Of a DNA stretch of 10,140 nt, positions 1 to 6,120 are shown in pieces. The notes under the pieces are model-generated. The model ran no database searches, was not told where the DNA came from, and saw only the letters and a list, made by a program, of their open reading frames with translations. The first letter of the stretch is position 1, and the number at the start of each line of letters is the position of its first letter. The position numbers were made by a program, and so were the translations under genes. The stretch is from Massilia sp. (GTDB lineage: Bacteria > Pseudomonadota > Gammaproteobacteria > Burkholderiales > Burkholderiaceae_D), in NCBI GenBank assembly GCA_003484545.1, contig DNCF01000137.1:1-10140 (forward strand), read 5' to 3'.

Positions 1-479
1 CCTAGCGCCACCAGCCGCGCGCGCACGGCGGGCGGGACGTCCTGGGCCGCGCCGAGGATCCCGAAGGCGCGGCTGAGCAGGGCGATGGAGGCGAGGATGG
101 CGACGTCCTCGCCGAACTGGACGTGGATGGTCGGCTTGCCGCGGCGCAGCCGGGCGTCGTCCATGCAGGGCAGGTCGTCGAGGATCAGGGAAGCGGCGTG
201 CACCAGCTCGACGGCGCAGGCGACGTCGGTCAGGGCCGGCGAATCGCAGCCGAGATCGCGCGCGACCAGCATCAGCAGCAGCGGGCGCATGCGCTGGCCG
301 GCGCCGAGCGCGGCGGCGCGCATGGCGAGCGCCAGCGGGTCCGACGGCGGCCCGCAGTCGGTCAACAGGAAAGCCAGGCGCTCTTCGAGTTCCTGGCGGA
401 CGAGGGCCAGTTCGGCTCCCGCGGCGTCTTCCCGGTTCTCCACATCGAGCCTGGCGAACCGTCGTGCTTGCGTAGTCAT
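1..479 (-). CDS. crtE: Geranylgeranyl diphosphate synthase, CrtE-like (partial, N-terminal ~159 aa)
   Basis: Trans-type polyprenyl synthetase, which condenses isopentenyl diphosphate with allylic diphosphates in the cytosol; CrtE-type enzymes make the C20 precursor of carotenoids. The frame reads from ATG 477-479 to the left edge without a stop, so the second Asp-rich motif and the C-terminus are outside the window. Visible features are a GQRMRP substrate-binding motif near residue 80, the helix VELVHAASLILDD, and a first aspartate-rich motif DDLPCMDD followed by LRRGKPTIH near residues 120-135. The DDLPCMDD-x-LRRGxPTIH stretch and the following AILASIALLSRAFGIL resemble CrtE of carotenoid clusters more than IspA, whose usual form is DDLPAMDDD. 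A Shine-Dalgarno GGAGG (plus-strand 488-492) lies 8 nt before the ATG. It is divergent from the esterase gene. Family certain; product chain length (C20 versus C15) inferred from motif resemblance only. Confidence 0.88.
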   Translation of the reverse strand, partial: MTTQARRFARLDVENREDAAGAELALVRQELEERLAFLLTDCGPPSDPLALAMRAAALGAGQRMRPLLLMLVARDLGCDSPALTDVACAVELVHAASLILDDLPCMDDARLRRGKPTIHVQFGEDVAILASIALLSRAFGILGAAQDVPPAVRARLVAL

Positions 480-546
480 GCGCGTTTCCTCCGCCGAGAT
501 CTGGATGGTCGAAAAAATTGATGAATTCGCAGGCCATCATACCGGA

Positions 547-577
547 AATAAAGTTAAACATTGATTAACCTTGTCAA
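547..577 (-). promoter_or_regulatory. Candidate crtE promoter with 19-bp spacer and internal dyad (MerR-like geometry)
   Basis: On the minus strand a perfect -35 TTGACA (plus 572-577) is followed after 19 nt by TTTATT (plus 547-552; 4 of 6 matches to TATAAT). No better -10 exists at 16-18 nt. The spacer contains a dyad on the plus strand, GTTAAAC (553-559), ATT, GATTAAC (563-569), pairing at 6 of 7 positions and centred within 1 bp of the spacer centre. Over-long 19-20 bp spacers with a central dyad are the hallmark of promoters activated by MerR-family regulators, and light-sensing MerR proteins (LitR/CarH) control carotenoid genes in several bacteria. The regulator assignment is inference. 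Predicted 5' UTR is about 60 nt. Confidence 0.4.
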
Positions 578-593
578 CCGTGCGCGGTATAGA
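565..593 (+). promoter_or_regulatory. Candidate rightward promoter TTAACC-17-TATAGA
   Basis: TTAACC (565-570) and TATAGA (588-593) each match the sigma70 consensus at 4 of 6 positions and are 17 bp apart. It would transcribe towards the esterase gene with a long leader of about 225 nt. It overlaps the candidate crtE promoter, so the two could not fire freely at once. Weak on sequence alone. Confidence 0.25.
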
Positions 594-769
594 CAAATTC
601 GGCAAATTTTCCTTGGCGCCATCTTTCCTTTGCACCTACGCCGCTGGCGCAGGATATTCCTCGGCCGGGCCTGGCTGGCCCGGGGAACGGCACAGGATGC
701 GGGCAAACAATTCGAGACGCCATGCAAAGTCGGCCCGGTGGCGCCGCCGGGACCGGGGGCGGCGTCGAT

Positions 770-784
770 CCGGCATAATGCCGG
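770..784. repeat. 15-nt palindrome CCGGCAT-A-ATGCCGG
   Basis: Perfect 7-bp inverted repeat around a single central base, located 40 nt before the esterase start. It includes a CATAAT that could serve as a -10, but there is no matching -35 17-19 bp upstream. It may be an operator or an RNA hairpin; the function is unknown. Confidence 0.4.
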
Positions 785-824
785 CTCATCCGTATTGTTC
801 ATCCATCTTCTTGCCGGAGACCCC

Positions 825-1793
825 GTGAAGCCGTTCGCACCAGCCTGCCTCTGCCTGTCCATCGCCCTGTCCGCTGCTTTGTCCGCTACGCTGCCGGCGC
901 TGGCGGCGCCACCCGCCGCCGCCCCGGCCGTGGCCCAGGTCGCCGTCGGCAAGCTCGAGCGCCTGGCGCTGCCGCCTTCGAAGTACATCGAGCCGCGCCC
1001 GGTGGAGGTCTGGCTGCCGGACGGCTATGCCGACAAGGCGCGCGCCGGCAAGCGCTTCCAGGTGCTGTACATGCACGACGGCCAGATGCTGTTCGACGCC
1101 AGGACCACCTGGAACGGGACCGCCTGGGGCGTGCAGGACACGCTGGCGCGCCTGATGCGCGAAGGGAAGGTGGACGACACCATTGTCGTTGCCGTCTTCA
1201 ACGTCGAGCAGAACCGTTACTTCGAGTACTTTCCGCAGAAGTTCCTGGACGAGATGGCGCCCGAGGCGCGCGCGGCCTTCCAGCGCGAGGGCCTGAAGAG
1301 CGCGCCGAAGGCGGACGACTACCTGCGCTTCCTGGTGCGGGAACTGAAACCCTTCGTCGACGCCAAGTACGCCACGCGCCGCGACGCCGCCGGCACCTTC
1401 GTCATGGGCTCGAGCATGGGTGGCCTGATCTCGGTGTACGCGATGAGCGAATACCCGCAGGTGTTCGGCGGCGCGGCCGGCCTGTCGACCCACTGGCCCG
1501 GCATCGGCAAGCCGAACGCCGCGCTGCCGCTGGCAGCCTTCAACTACCTGAACCGCAAGCTGCCGGCGCCGCAGGGCCACAAGCTGTACCAGGACCACGG
1601 CGGCGTCGGCCTCGACGCGCTGTACGGCCCCTACCAGGTCTTCGTCGACCAGATCGCGCGCGACCGCGGTTACACGGACGCGAACTACCTCAGCAAGGTG
1701 TTCCCGGAAGACGACCACAACGAAAAGGCGTGGGCGGCGCGGCTGGAGGCGCCGCTGGTGTTCCTGCTGGGAGGCGACCGATCGAGCCGGTAA
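825..1793 (+). CDS. Secreted alpha/beta-hydrolase, putative esterase family
   Basis: Predicted 322-aa exported serine hydrolase of the putative esterase family (Fes / esterase D-like fold); the substrate cannot be told from sequence. The frame is open from 561, but GTG 825 is the likely start. It has GGAG at 816-819 (5-nt gap), and the protein then begins with a signal peptide: MKPF, a hydrophobic Ala/Leu stretch, and an ALA-AP cleavage site near residue 27. The mature protein shows VLYMHDGQMLFD, typical of the family, and the nucleophile elbow GSSMGG with catalytic Ser197. It also has the family-typical DHGG-x3-LDALYxPYQ segment and a terminal DDHNEKAWxxR with probable catalytic His298. The acid is probably the Asp of the DHGG or nearby segment, but this is less certain. 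It is divergent from crtE with no operon partner visible, and the GFA gene follows after 112 nt with its own promoter candidate. Family is solid; calling it a siderophore or carbohydrate esterase would be a guess. Confidence 0.88.
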   Translation: MKPFAPACLCLSIALSAALSATLPALAAPPAAAPAVAQVAVGKLERLALPPSKYIEPRPVEVWLPDGYADKARAGKRFQVLYMHDGQMLFDARTTWNGTAWGVQDTLARLMREGKVDDTIVVAVFNVEQNRYFEYFPQKFLDEMAPEARAAFQREGLKSAPKADDYLRFLVRELKPFVDAKYATRRDAAGTFVMGSSMGGLISVYAMSEYPQVFGGAAGLSTHWPGIGKPNAALPLAAFNYLNRKLPAPQGHKLYQDHGGVGLDALYGPYQVFVDQIARDRGYTDANYLSKVFPEDDHNEKAWAARLEAPLVFLLGGDRSSR

Positions 1794-1851
1794 GTCGGCG
1801 CCTGATGACGTGCCCCATGCGTCCGGATGTTCGCCTTGCGGTATGGCGGCA

Positions 1852-1860
1852 TGATATAAG
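1852..1860 (+). promoter_or_regulatory. Extended -10 promoter TGATATAAG for the GFA gene
   Basis: TG at 1852-1853, one base, then TATAAG (1855-1860; 5 of 6 matches) forms an extended -10 element. The best -35 is only TTCGCC at 1830-1835 with a 19-bp spacer, consistent with extended -10 promoters not needing a strong -35. The start codon lies 45 nt downstream. Confidence 0.5.
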
Positions 1861-1905
1861 GCAGGAGATCAACCGGGACCGGAACATCAACCGGCAGGAG
1901 GAACC

Positions 1906-2301
1906 ATGTCGACCCGACTTGCATCTTGCAGCTGCGGCCAGCTGTCGGCGCGCGTCAGCGGCGACCCCGTGCGCGTCTCGATCTGTCACTGCCTGGCCTG
2001 CCAGCGCCGCACCGGCAGCGTGTTCGGGCAGCAGGCGAGGTTCCCGCGCGAGAACGTGACGATCGCCGGACAGTCGACGCGGTACGTGCGCGTGGGCGAC
2101 GAGGGCACGCGCGCCACCTTCCACTTCTGCCCGCACTGCGGCGCCACGGTCTACTACGAGGCCGAGGGGCAGGAGGAGTGGCTCGCGATTCCGGTCGGCG
2201 CCTTCGCCGATCCCGGCTTTCCCGCGCCGACCGTGTCGGTCTACGAGGAGCGCATGCACGGCTGGGTCGTTCCGCCCGCCGGGGCTGAACATATTCCTTG
2301 A
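1906..2301 (+). CDS. GFA / CENP-V-type zinc-binding protein
   Basis: A 131-aa protein of the GFA family (named after glutathione-dependent formaldehyde-activating enzyme; Mss4-like fold). Most small members have no proven enzymatic role, so the formaldehyde function should not be assumed. The full zinc ligand pattern is present. C8-x-C10-G near the N-terminus and F-C75-x2-C78-G would hold one zinc. C27-H-C29-x2-C32 followed by QRRTGS would hold the second, catalytic-type site. The length is normal for the short family members. ATG 1906 is preceded by a strong AGGAGG (1896-1901) with a short 4-nt gap. It has its own extended -10 promoter candidate, and the next gene starts 140 nt downstream with another promoter candidate, so it is probably monocistronic. 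No signal peptide, so cytosolic. Confidence 0.9.
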   Translation: MSTRLASCSCGQLSARVSGDPVRVSICHCLACQRRTGSVFGQQARFPRENVTIAGQSTRYVRVGDEGTRATFHFCPHCGATVYYEAEGQEEWLAIPVGAFADPGFPAPTVSVYEERMHGWVVPPAGAEHIP

Positions 2302-2346
2302 AAGCCGGCTCCTGGCATCCGGAGGCCGGACACCGCACTCGCTTGC

Positions 2347-2375
2347 CTGACATATCGATGCCGGCGGCGTAAGCT
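2347..2375 (+). promoter_or_regulatory. Weak candidate promoter for the c-di-GMP gene
   Basis: CTGACA (2347-2352; 5 of 6) and TAAGCT (2370-2375; 3 of 6) are 17 bp apart in the 140-nt gap between the GFA gene and the GGDEF-EAL gene. The -35 is good but the -10 poor. The predicted leader is about 60 nt. Confidence 0.3.
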
Positions 2376-2441
2376 GGTGCCGTCGTCCTTCGCCGGCGCA
2401 TCCCTTCGCGGCGGGGAGGGCGTCGAGCCAGGAGCGGCGGC

Positions 2442-4517
2442 ATGTTTCTCGAAAAAATATTCCCGGGACCCGGCATCAGGACCAGGCATCCTTTTGCCGT
2501 CACCTTCCTGCTCGTGCTCGCCTGCGCCTTCCTGCAATACCAGGGGCGCCACTTCCTTGCGGAGCGCACGCCTTTCGGCCTGTTCTACATTCCCGTCATG
2601 GCCAGCGCCATCCTGGGCGGGTGGCGGCCGGCGCTGTTTGCGTCAAGCGCGTCCTTGCTGCTGGCGCTGCTACTGGTGGTGCCCGAATTCACCTTGTACA
2701 TCAGCCGGCCGCAGGACATGGGCGCGATGGTCGTGTTCATCACGGTCTGCCTGTTCATCTGCGCCATGGCCGCGGTGCTCGAGCGTGCCGAAGGGCGGGC
2801 GCATGCCTTCCTGCTCACCTCGCAGGAGCGGGAACATACCCTGCAAGCCTTGCTGGGCGCGTCGCCGAACGCCGTGCTCGGCATCGGCAGCGACGGCAAG
2901 ATCCGCTTCGCGAGCGAATCCGTCGCGCACCTGTTCGACTACAGGCCGGGCGAGCTGATCGGCCAGTCGTTCGAGGTGTTGGTGGTCAATGGCCTGCGCC
3001 AGCTCAGGGGGGAGGGCCTGAACAATCTCTTCAACGCCGAGACCCTGGGACCGGTCAGCGAGCTGCAGGAACTGCAGTGCAGGCGCAAGAACGGCAGCCT
3101 GTTCCCGGCCGAAGCCAGCCTGGCGGTCGCCGAGGTGCCGTCCGGCCGCCTGGTGGTCAGCTATATCGCCGACATCAGCGAGCGCCGCGAAGCGGAAAGG
3201 AAGATCCTGCACGCGGCGCGCCACGATCCGCTCACCGGCCTGCCGAACCGGGCCCTGGTCTACGAGCTCGGCGCGCACCTGCTGGCATCGGCCAGGCGCC
3301 ATGGAGACGGCATCGCCATCCTGTTCTTCGACCTCGACCGCTTCAAGCCGATCAACGATACCTATGGCCACACGATCGGCGACAAGATGCTGCAGCAGGT
3401 GGCGCAGCGCCTGAAATCCGGGTTGCGCGGCAACGACCTGGTCGGCCGGCTCGGCGGTGACGAGTTCGTGGCCGTGTTGTCCGACATCCGCGCCGACGAT
3501 GCCGTCCTGCGCATGGCAACCGGGTTGCTGCATACCCTGAGCGAGCCCTATCGCATCGACGCGCTGGAACTGCGGACCTCGCCCAGCATCGGCATCAGCG
3601 TCTACCCGAACGACGGCGACGATCTCGATACCCTGATCCGCCACGCCGACGCGGCGATGTACCATGCCAAGAACGCCGGGCGCAACACCTGCCAGTTCTT
3701 CACGCAGGAAATCTACCTGCACGCCAGGCAGACCTTCGACCTCGAGCAGCGGCTGCGCCACAGCATCACGGACAGCGATTTCGACCTGGTGTACCAACCG
3801 TTCATCGACCTGCGCAGCAGGAAGTTCGTGGGCGTGGAGGCGCTGCTGCGCTGGCGCGGGATGGAGGCCTCGAACATGGCGCAGGAACGCTTCATCGCCG
3901 CCGCCGAGCGCATCGGCCTGATCAAGCCGCTGGGCGAATGGGTGCTCCAACAGGCTTGCCTGCAGCACGAAAAGTGGCGCAACCTGGGCTTGCCGCCGCT
4001 GCGCATGGCGGTGAACGTCTCGGCGGTGCAGTTCCGGGAAAAGGATTTCAGCGAGCGGGCGGCGCGCATCATCGAACGCAGCGGCGTCAATCCATCCTGC
4101 ATCGAGTTCGAAGTCACCGAGAGCGCCATCATGAGCGACGTGGAAGAGGCCGCCGATATGCTCGCGCGCCTGAAGCACGGCGGCGTCAGCATCGCGCTCG
4201 ACGATTTCGGCACCGGCTACTCCAGCCTGAGCTACCTCTCCCAGTTCCCGATCAACAAACTGAAGATCGACAAGTCCTTCATCCTGAACATCGACACCGA
4301 TGCCCGCTCGCTGGCGATTGCCGAAACCGTGATCGCGCTCGGCAAGAAGCTGGGCATGACCGTCATTGCCGAGGGCATCGAGTCCCAGGCCGGCATCAAG
4401 ATGCTGGCCAACATCGGCTGCGACCTCGGGCAGGGCTTTTTCATCAGCAAGCCGATCCGGCCCGATCACCTGGTCGAGTGGTATTACCAGGCGCAGTACG
4501 AGCATCTGTTCGTCTAG
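2442..4517 (+). CDS. Membrane-bound PAS-GGDEF-EAL c-di-GMP cyclase/phosphodiesterase
   Basis: A 691-aa inner-membrane signalling protein that can in principle both make and break cyclic di-GMP. The N-terminus holds about four membrane segments (near residues 18-33, 45-60, 64-81, 93-112) with the GGWRPALFA pattern seen in DUF4118/KdpD-like sensor domains. A PAS domain covers roughly 130-250. The GGDEF domain starts at RHDPLTGLPNR (about 258); it has an intact GGDEF motif at 338-342 and an RxxD inhibitory site (RGND, 329-332) exactly five residues upstream. The EAL domain begins near 440 with EALLRW (EAL at 466-468), NVSAVQF, EVTESAIM, DDFGTGYSSL (Asp587-Asp588), KIDKSF, AEGIES and the final GQGFF-x-SKP, so the metal and catalytic ligands look complete. 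ATG 2442 has AGGAG at 2430-2434 (7-nt gap). A strong hairpin follows the stop. No dedicated partner is adjacent. Whether one activity dominates in the cell cannot be read from sequence. Confidence 0.95.
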   Translation: MFLEKIFPGPGIRTRHPFAVTFLLVLACAFLQYQGRHFLAERTPFGLFYIPVMASAILGGWRPALFASSASLLLALLLVVPEFTLYISRPQDMGAMVVFITVCLFICAMAAVLERAEGRAHAFLLTSQEREHTLQALLGASPNAVLGIGSDGKIRFASESVAHLFDYRPGELIGQSFEVLVVNGLRQLRGEGLNNLFNAETLGPVSELQELQCRRKNGSLFPAEASLAVAEVPSGRLVVSYIADISERREAERKILHAARHDPLTGLPNRALVYELGAHLLASARRHGDGIAILFFDLDRFKPINDTYGHTIGDKMLQQVAQRLKSGLRGNDLVGRLGGDEFVAVLSDIRADDAVLRMATGLLHTLSEPYRIDALELRTSPSIGISVYPNDGDDLDTLIRHADAAMYHAKNAGRNTCQFFTQEIYLHARQTFDLEQRLRHSITDSDFDLVYQPFIDLRSRKFVGVEALLRWRGMEASNMAQERFIAAAERIGLIKPLGEWVLQQACLQHEKWRNLGLPPLRMAVNVSAVQFREKDFSERAARIIERSGVNPSCIEFEVTESAIMSDVEEAADMLARLKHGGVSIALDDFGTGYSSLSYLSQFPINKLKIDKSFILNIDTDARSLAIAETVIALGKKLGMTVIAEGIESQAGIKMLANIGCDLGQGFFISKPIRPDHLVEWYYQAQYEHLFV

Positions 4518-4530
4518 CAGCGCCGATGGA

Positions 4531-4558
4531 GGCAGAGCCGGGCGAGGCCGGCTCTGCC
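4531..4558 (+). terminator. Perfect 11-bp hairpin after the GGDEF-EAL gene
   Basis: GGCAGAGCCGG (4531-4541) and CCGGCTCTGCC (4548-4558) pair perfectly around the loop GCGAGG, starting 13 nt after the stop codon. There is no U-tract, so it may be an atypical terminator, an mRNA 3'-end stabiliser, or need Rho. Confidence 0.5.
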
Positions 4559-4788
4559 TGGCGCCGCCGATCCAGTTCATCAGTCGTTGTCCGTTCCGGT
4601 ACGAACTGTCATGAGACCAAAGACCAATGGCGGCATTGGCGCAAAAGAATATCGTATGCAAAGTCGAATCGGAAAGAGTGATCCGATATCGGGACCCTGA
4701 AAAGGGAGGCAAGTACGCGATATTTTTCACGGACTGGAAACGCCGGATTCCATCCAGCTCTGGCGCTCCGCCCGATCTGGAGATGCAC
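4559..4788 (+). other. 230-nt upstream/leader region of the MFS-guaD operon
   Basis: Less GC-rich than its surroundings. It contains a long-range inverted repeat CAGTTC (4573-4578) / GAACTG (4603-4608), the palindrome CCGATATCGG (4683-4692) and, directly after it, the hairpin CCCT-GAAA-AGGG (4695-4706) with a GNRA-type tetraloop. The MFS frame stays open back to 4627, but the added residues look unlike the family and lack a ribosome binding site. I find no convincing sigma70 or sigma54 promoter. A structured regulatory leader is possible but unproven. Confidence 0.35.
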
Positions 4789-6108
4789 ATGGCTCACATT
4801 CACTTCAAACCCTGGCCGTACGCAGACAAGCACTTTGCCGGCCCGCCGAAGACCTATGCGCTGGGTGGCGCCCGCGCCTGGTGGGTCTGGGCGCTGTCGG
4901 TACTGTTCGTCCTCTATCTGTTCAGCGTGCAAACCGGCTACTCGGTGGTCAACCCCAGCATCCAGGGCGACCTCCAGCTGAGCATTCAGCAGATCAGCGC
5001 GGTTGCCGCCATCTATACCTGGGTGTTCGCCGTCTGCCAGTTTTTCGGCGGAGCACTGCTCGACCGGCTCGGTGCGCACAAGGTCCTGCCGATATCGGTC
5101 GTGCTCGTCACTGCCGGCGTCTTCCTGTTTGCCAACGCTCACTCGTATGCGACGCTGATCCTGTCGCAGTTCGTCATGGCCGTCGGCGCATGTACCGGCT
5201 TCGTCGGCGCTGGCTACATCGGCGGACAGTGGTTCGGCATGGCGAAATTCAGCTTCATGTTCGGCCTCGTGCAATTCTGTGCCGCGCTGTCCTCGGCGTT
5301 TTCGGTCAATGCCCTGCAGTTCGCACTCGGGCAGGTCGCCTGGCGGTCCCTGTTCAACTACGTCGGCATCGCCGGCATCGTGCTGGCGGTGCTCGCCTTT
5401 GTCTACCTCCGCAATCCCAGGCCCGTCGAGTCCACGCACGAGGGGGTAGGCGCCTTCTTCAAGTCGGTGATGTCGGCCTTGAGCGCAGTGGCGAAGAACG
5501 GCCACGTCTGGATCCAGGCCCTCATTTGCGCGGCCGAGTTTGGCGCACTGCTTGCCCTGGGCGTGGTGTGGGCGCCCAAGCTGATGGCCATCCGTGGCGC
5601 CGCGCCGGACACCGCCGCGCTCAGCGCCTCGCTGCTGTGGCTCGGGCTGGCGGCAGGTTGCCTGTTCATTCCCGCATGGTCCGACAGGATCCGCAAGCGC
5701 AAGCTCCCCATCCTCGCCGGTTCGATCGTCCAGCTCGCCTGTGCGCTCATCCTCGTCTACGTGCCTGGCCTGCCGATCGGCGTCGACATGGCGATCTGCT
5801 TCCTGTTCGGTGTCGCCAATGCGGTGCACATGCTGACCTTCAGCAGCGCTGCCGACGTCGTCCCGCCGCAGCTGATCGGTACCTCGGCCGCGTTCGTCAA
5901 CGGGATCGGGTTCATCTTCGGCGGCATCCTGATTGCGCGTCCCGGGGCACGGATCGCTACCGGTCTCGAAGCCGGGATCGAACGGGTATCGATGGACATG
6001 GTCCAGTATGCGGCACGTCCGATCGTGCTTGCGCTCGTCCTGGCGCTGATCCTGTCGTTCGTCATGCGCGAATCCTACCCCGCACAGCAGAACCGCGATT
6101 CGTCATAG
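4789..6108 (+). CDS. MFS transporter, probably purine-related
   Basis: A 439-aa inner-membrane carrier of the major facilitator superfamily with about 12 hydrophobic segments in two halves. Between segments 2 and 3 lies the signature GGALLDRLGAHKVL, with the conserved Asp92-Arg93 pair. The central hydrophilic loop follows LRNPRPVES after segment 6. ATG 4789 was chosen because GGAG at 4779-4782 stands 6 nt before it; ATG 4783 would have no gap, and the far upstream 4627 start lacks a Shine-Dalgarno site. The stop codon overlaps the ribosome binding site of guaD, which begins 12 nt later, so the two are co-transcribed and probably translationally coupled. The neighbourhood suggests a purine base or related substrate, but the usual bacterial guanine carriers are NCS2 proteins, so the substrate is inference. 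Nothing in the sequence settles import versus export. Confidence 0.87.
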   Translation: MAHIHFKPWPYADKHFAGPPKTYALGGARAWWVWALSVLFVLYLFSVQTGYSVVNPSIQGDLQLSIQQISAVAAIYTWVFAVCQFFGGALLDRLGAHKVLPISVVLVTAGVFLFANAHSYATLILSQFVMAVGACTGFVGAGYIGGQWFGMAKFSFMFGLVQFCAALSSAFSVNALQFALGQVAWRSLFNYVGIAGIVLAVLAFVYLRNPRPVESTHEGVGAFFKSVMSALSAVAKNGHVWIQALICAAEFGALLALGVVWAPKLMAIRGAAPDTAALSASLLWLGLAAGCLFIPAWSDRIRKRKLPILAGSIVQLACALILVYVPGLPIGVDMAICFLFGVANAVHMLTFSSAADVVPPQLIGTSAAFVNGIGFIFGGILIARPGARIATGLEAGIERVSMDMVQYAARPIVLALVLALILSFVMRESYPAQQNRDSS

Positions 6109-6120
6109 GAGAACACTGTC

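Larger units (their letters stand above)
480..824. other. 345-nt divergent intergenic control region
   Basis: No convincing gene is present; ORFs crossing it lack ribosome binding sites and protein-like sequence. The crtE-proximal part (about 500-610) is AT-rich and carries promoter-like elements on both strands. The esterase-proximal part is very GC-rich and holds three dyads: CCGGGCC/GGCCCGG with a 5-nt loop at 665-683, an 18-nt near-palindrome at 734-751 with one mismatched pair, and a 15-nt palindrome at 770-784. It separates divergent genes, so both promoters should lie here. Confidence 0.7.

Noticed and set aside
85..564. Plus-strand ORFs over the crtE region
   Set aside because: Ser/Arg-rich antisense shadows of a well-matched prenyl synthase frame.
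561..824. N-terminal extension of the esterase to ATG 561
   Set aside because: The extra 88 residues are Arg/Pro-rich, lack a ribosome binding site, and would bury the signal peptide that starts at GTG 825.
786..1718. 310-codon minus-strand frame over the esterase
   Set aside because: Antisense shadow; the plus strand carries the signal peptide and catalytic motifs.
2303..2330. Possible terminator hairpin after the GFA gene
   Set aside because: The CCGGCTCC / GGAGGCCGG arms pair only with a bulge and no U-tract follows.
4611..4700. 29-codon ORF starting at ATG 4611 in the guaD leader
   Set aside because: No ribosome binding site and no coding bias; it overlaps the structured leader.
4627..4788. 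N-terminal extension of the MFS protein to ATG 4627
   Set aside because: The added 54 residues do not resemble MFS proteins and have no Shine-Dalgarno site; ATG 4789 has one at the right distance.
2670..4790. 706-codon open frame on the minus strand opposite the c-di-GMP gene
   Set aside because: It mirrors the codon periodicity of the GGDEF-EAL gene, has no family motifs or ribosome binding site, and its protein is a low-complexity Ala/Val/Asp/Gly mix typical of antisense frames in GC-rich DNA.
4609..5829. 406-codon minus-strand frame over the MFS gene
   Set aside because: Antisense shadow with biased, repeat-like composition and no hydrophobic or domain structure.
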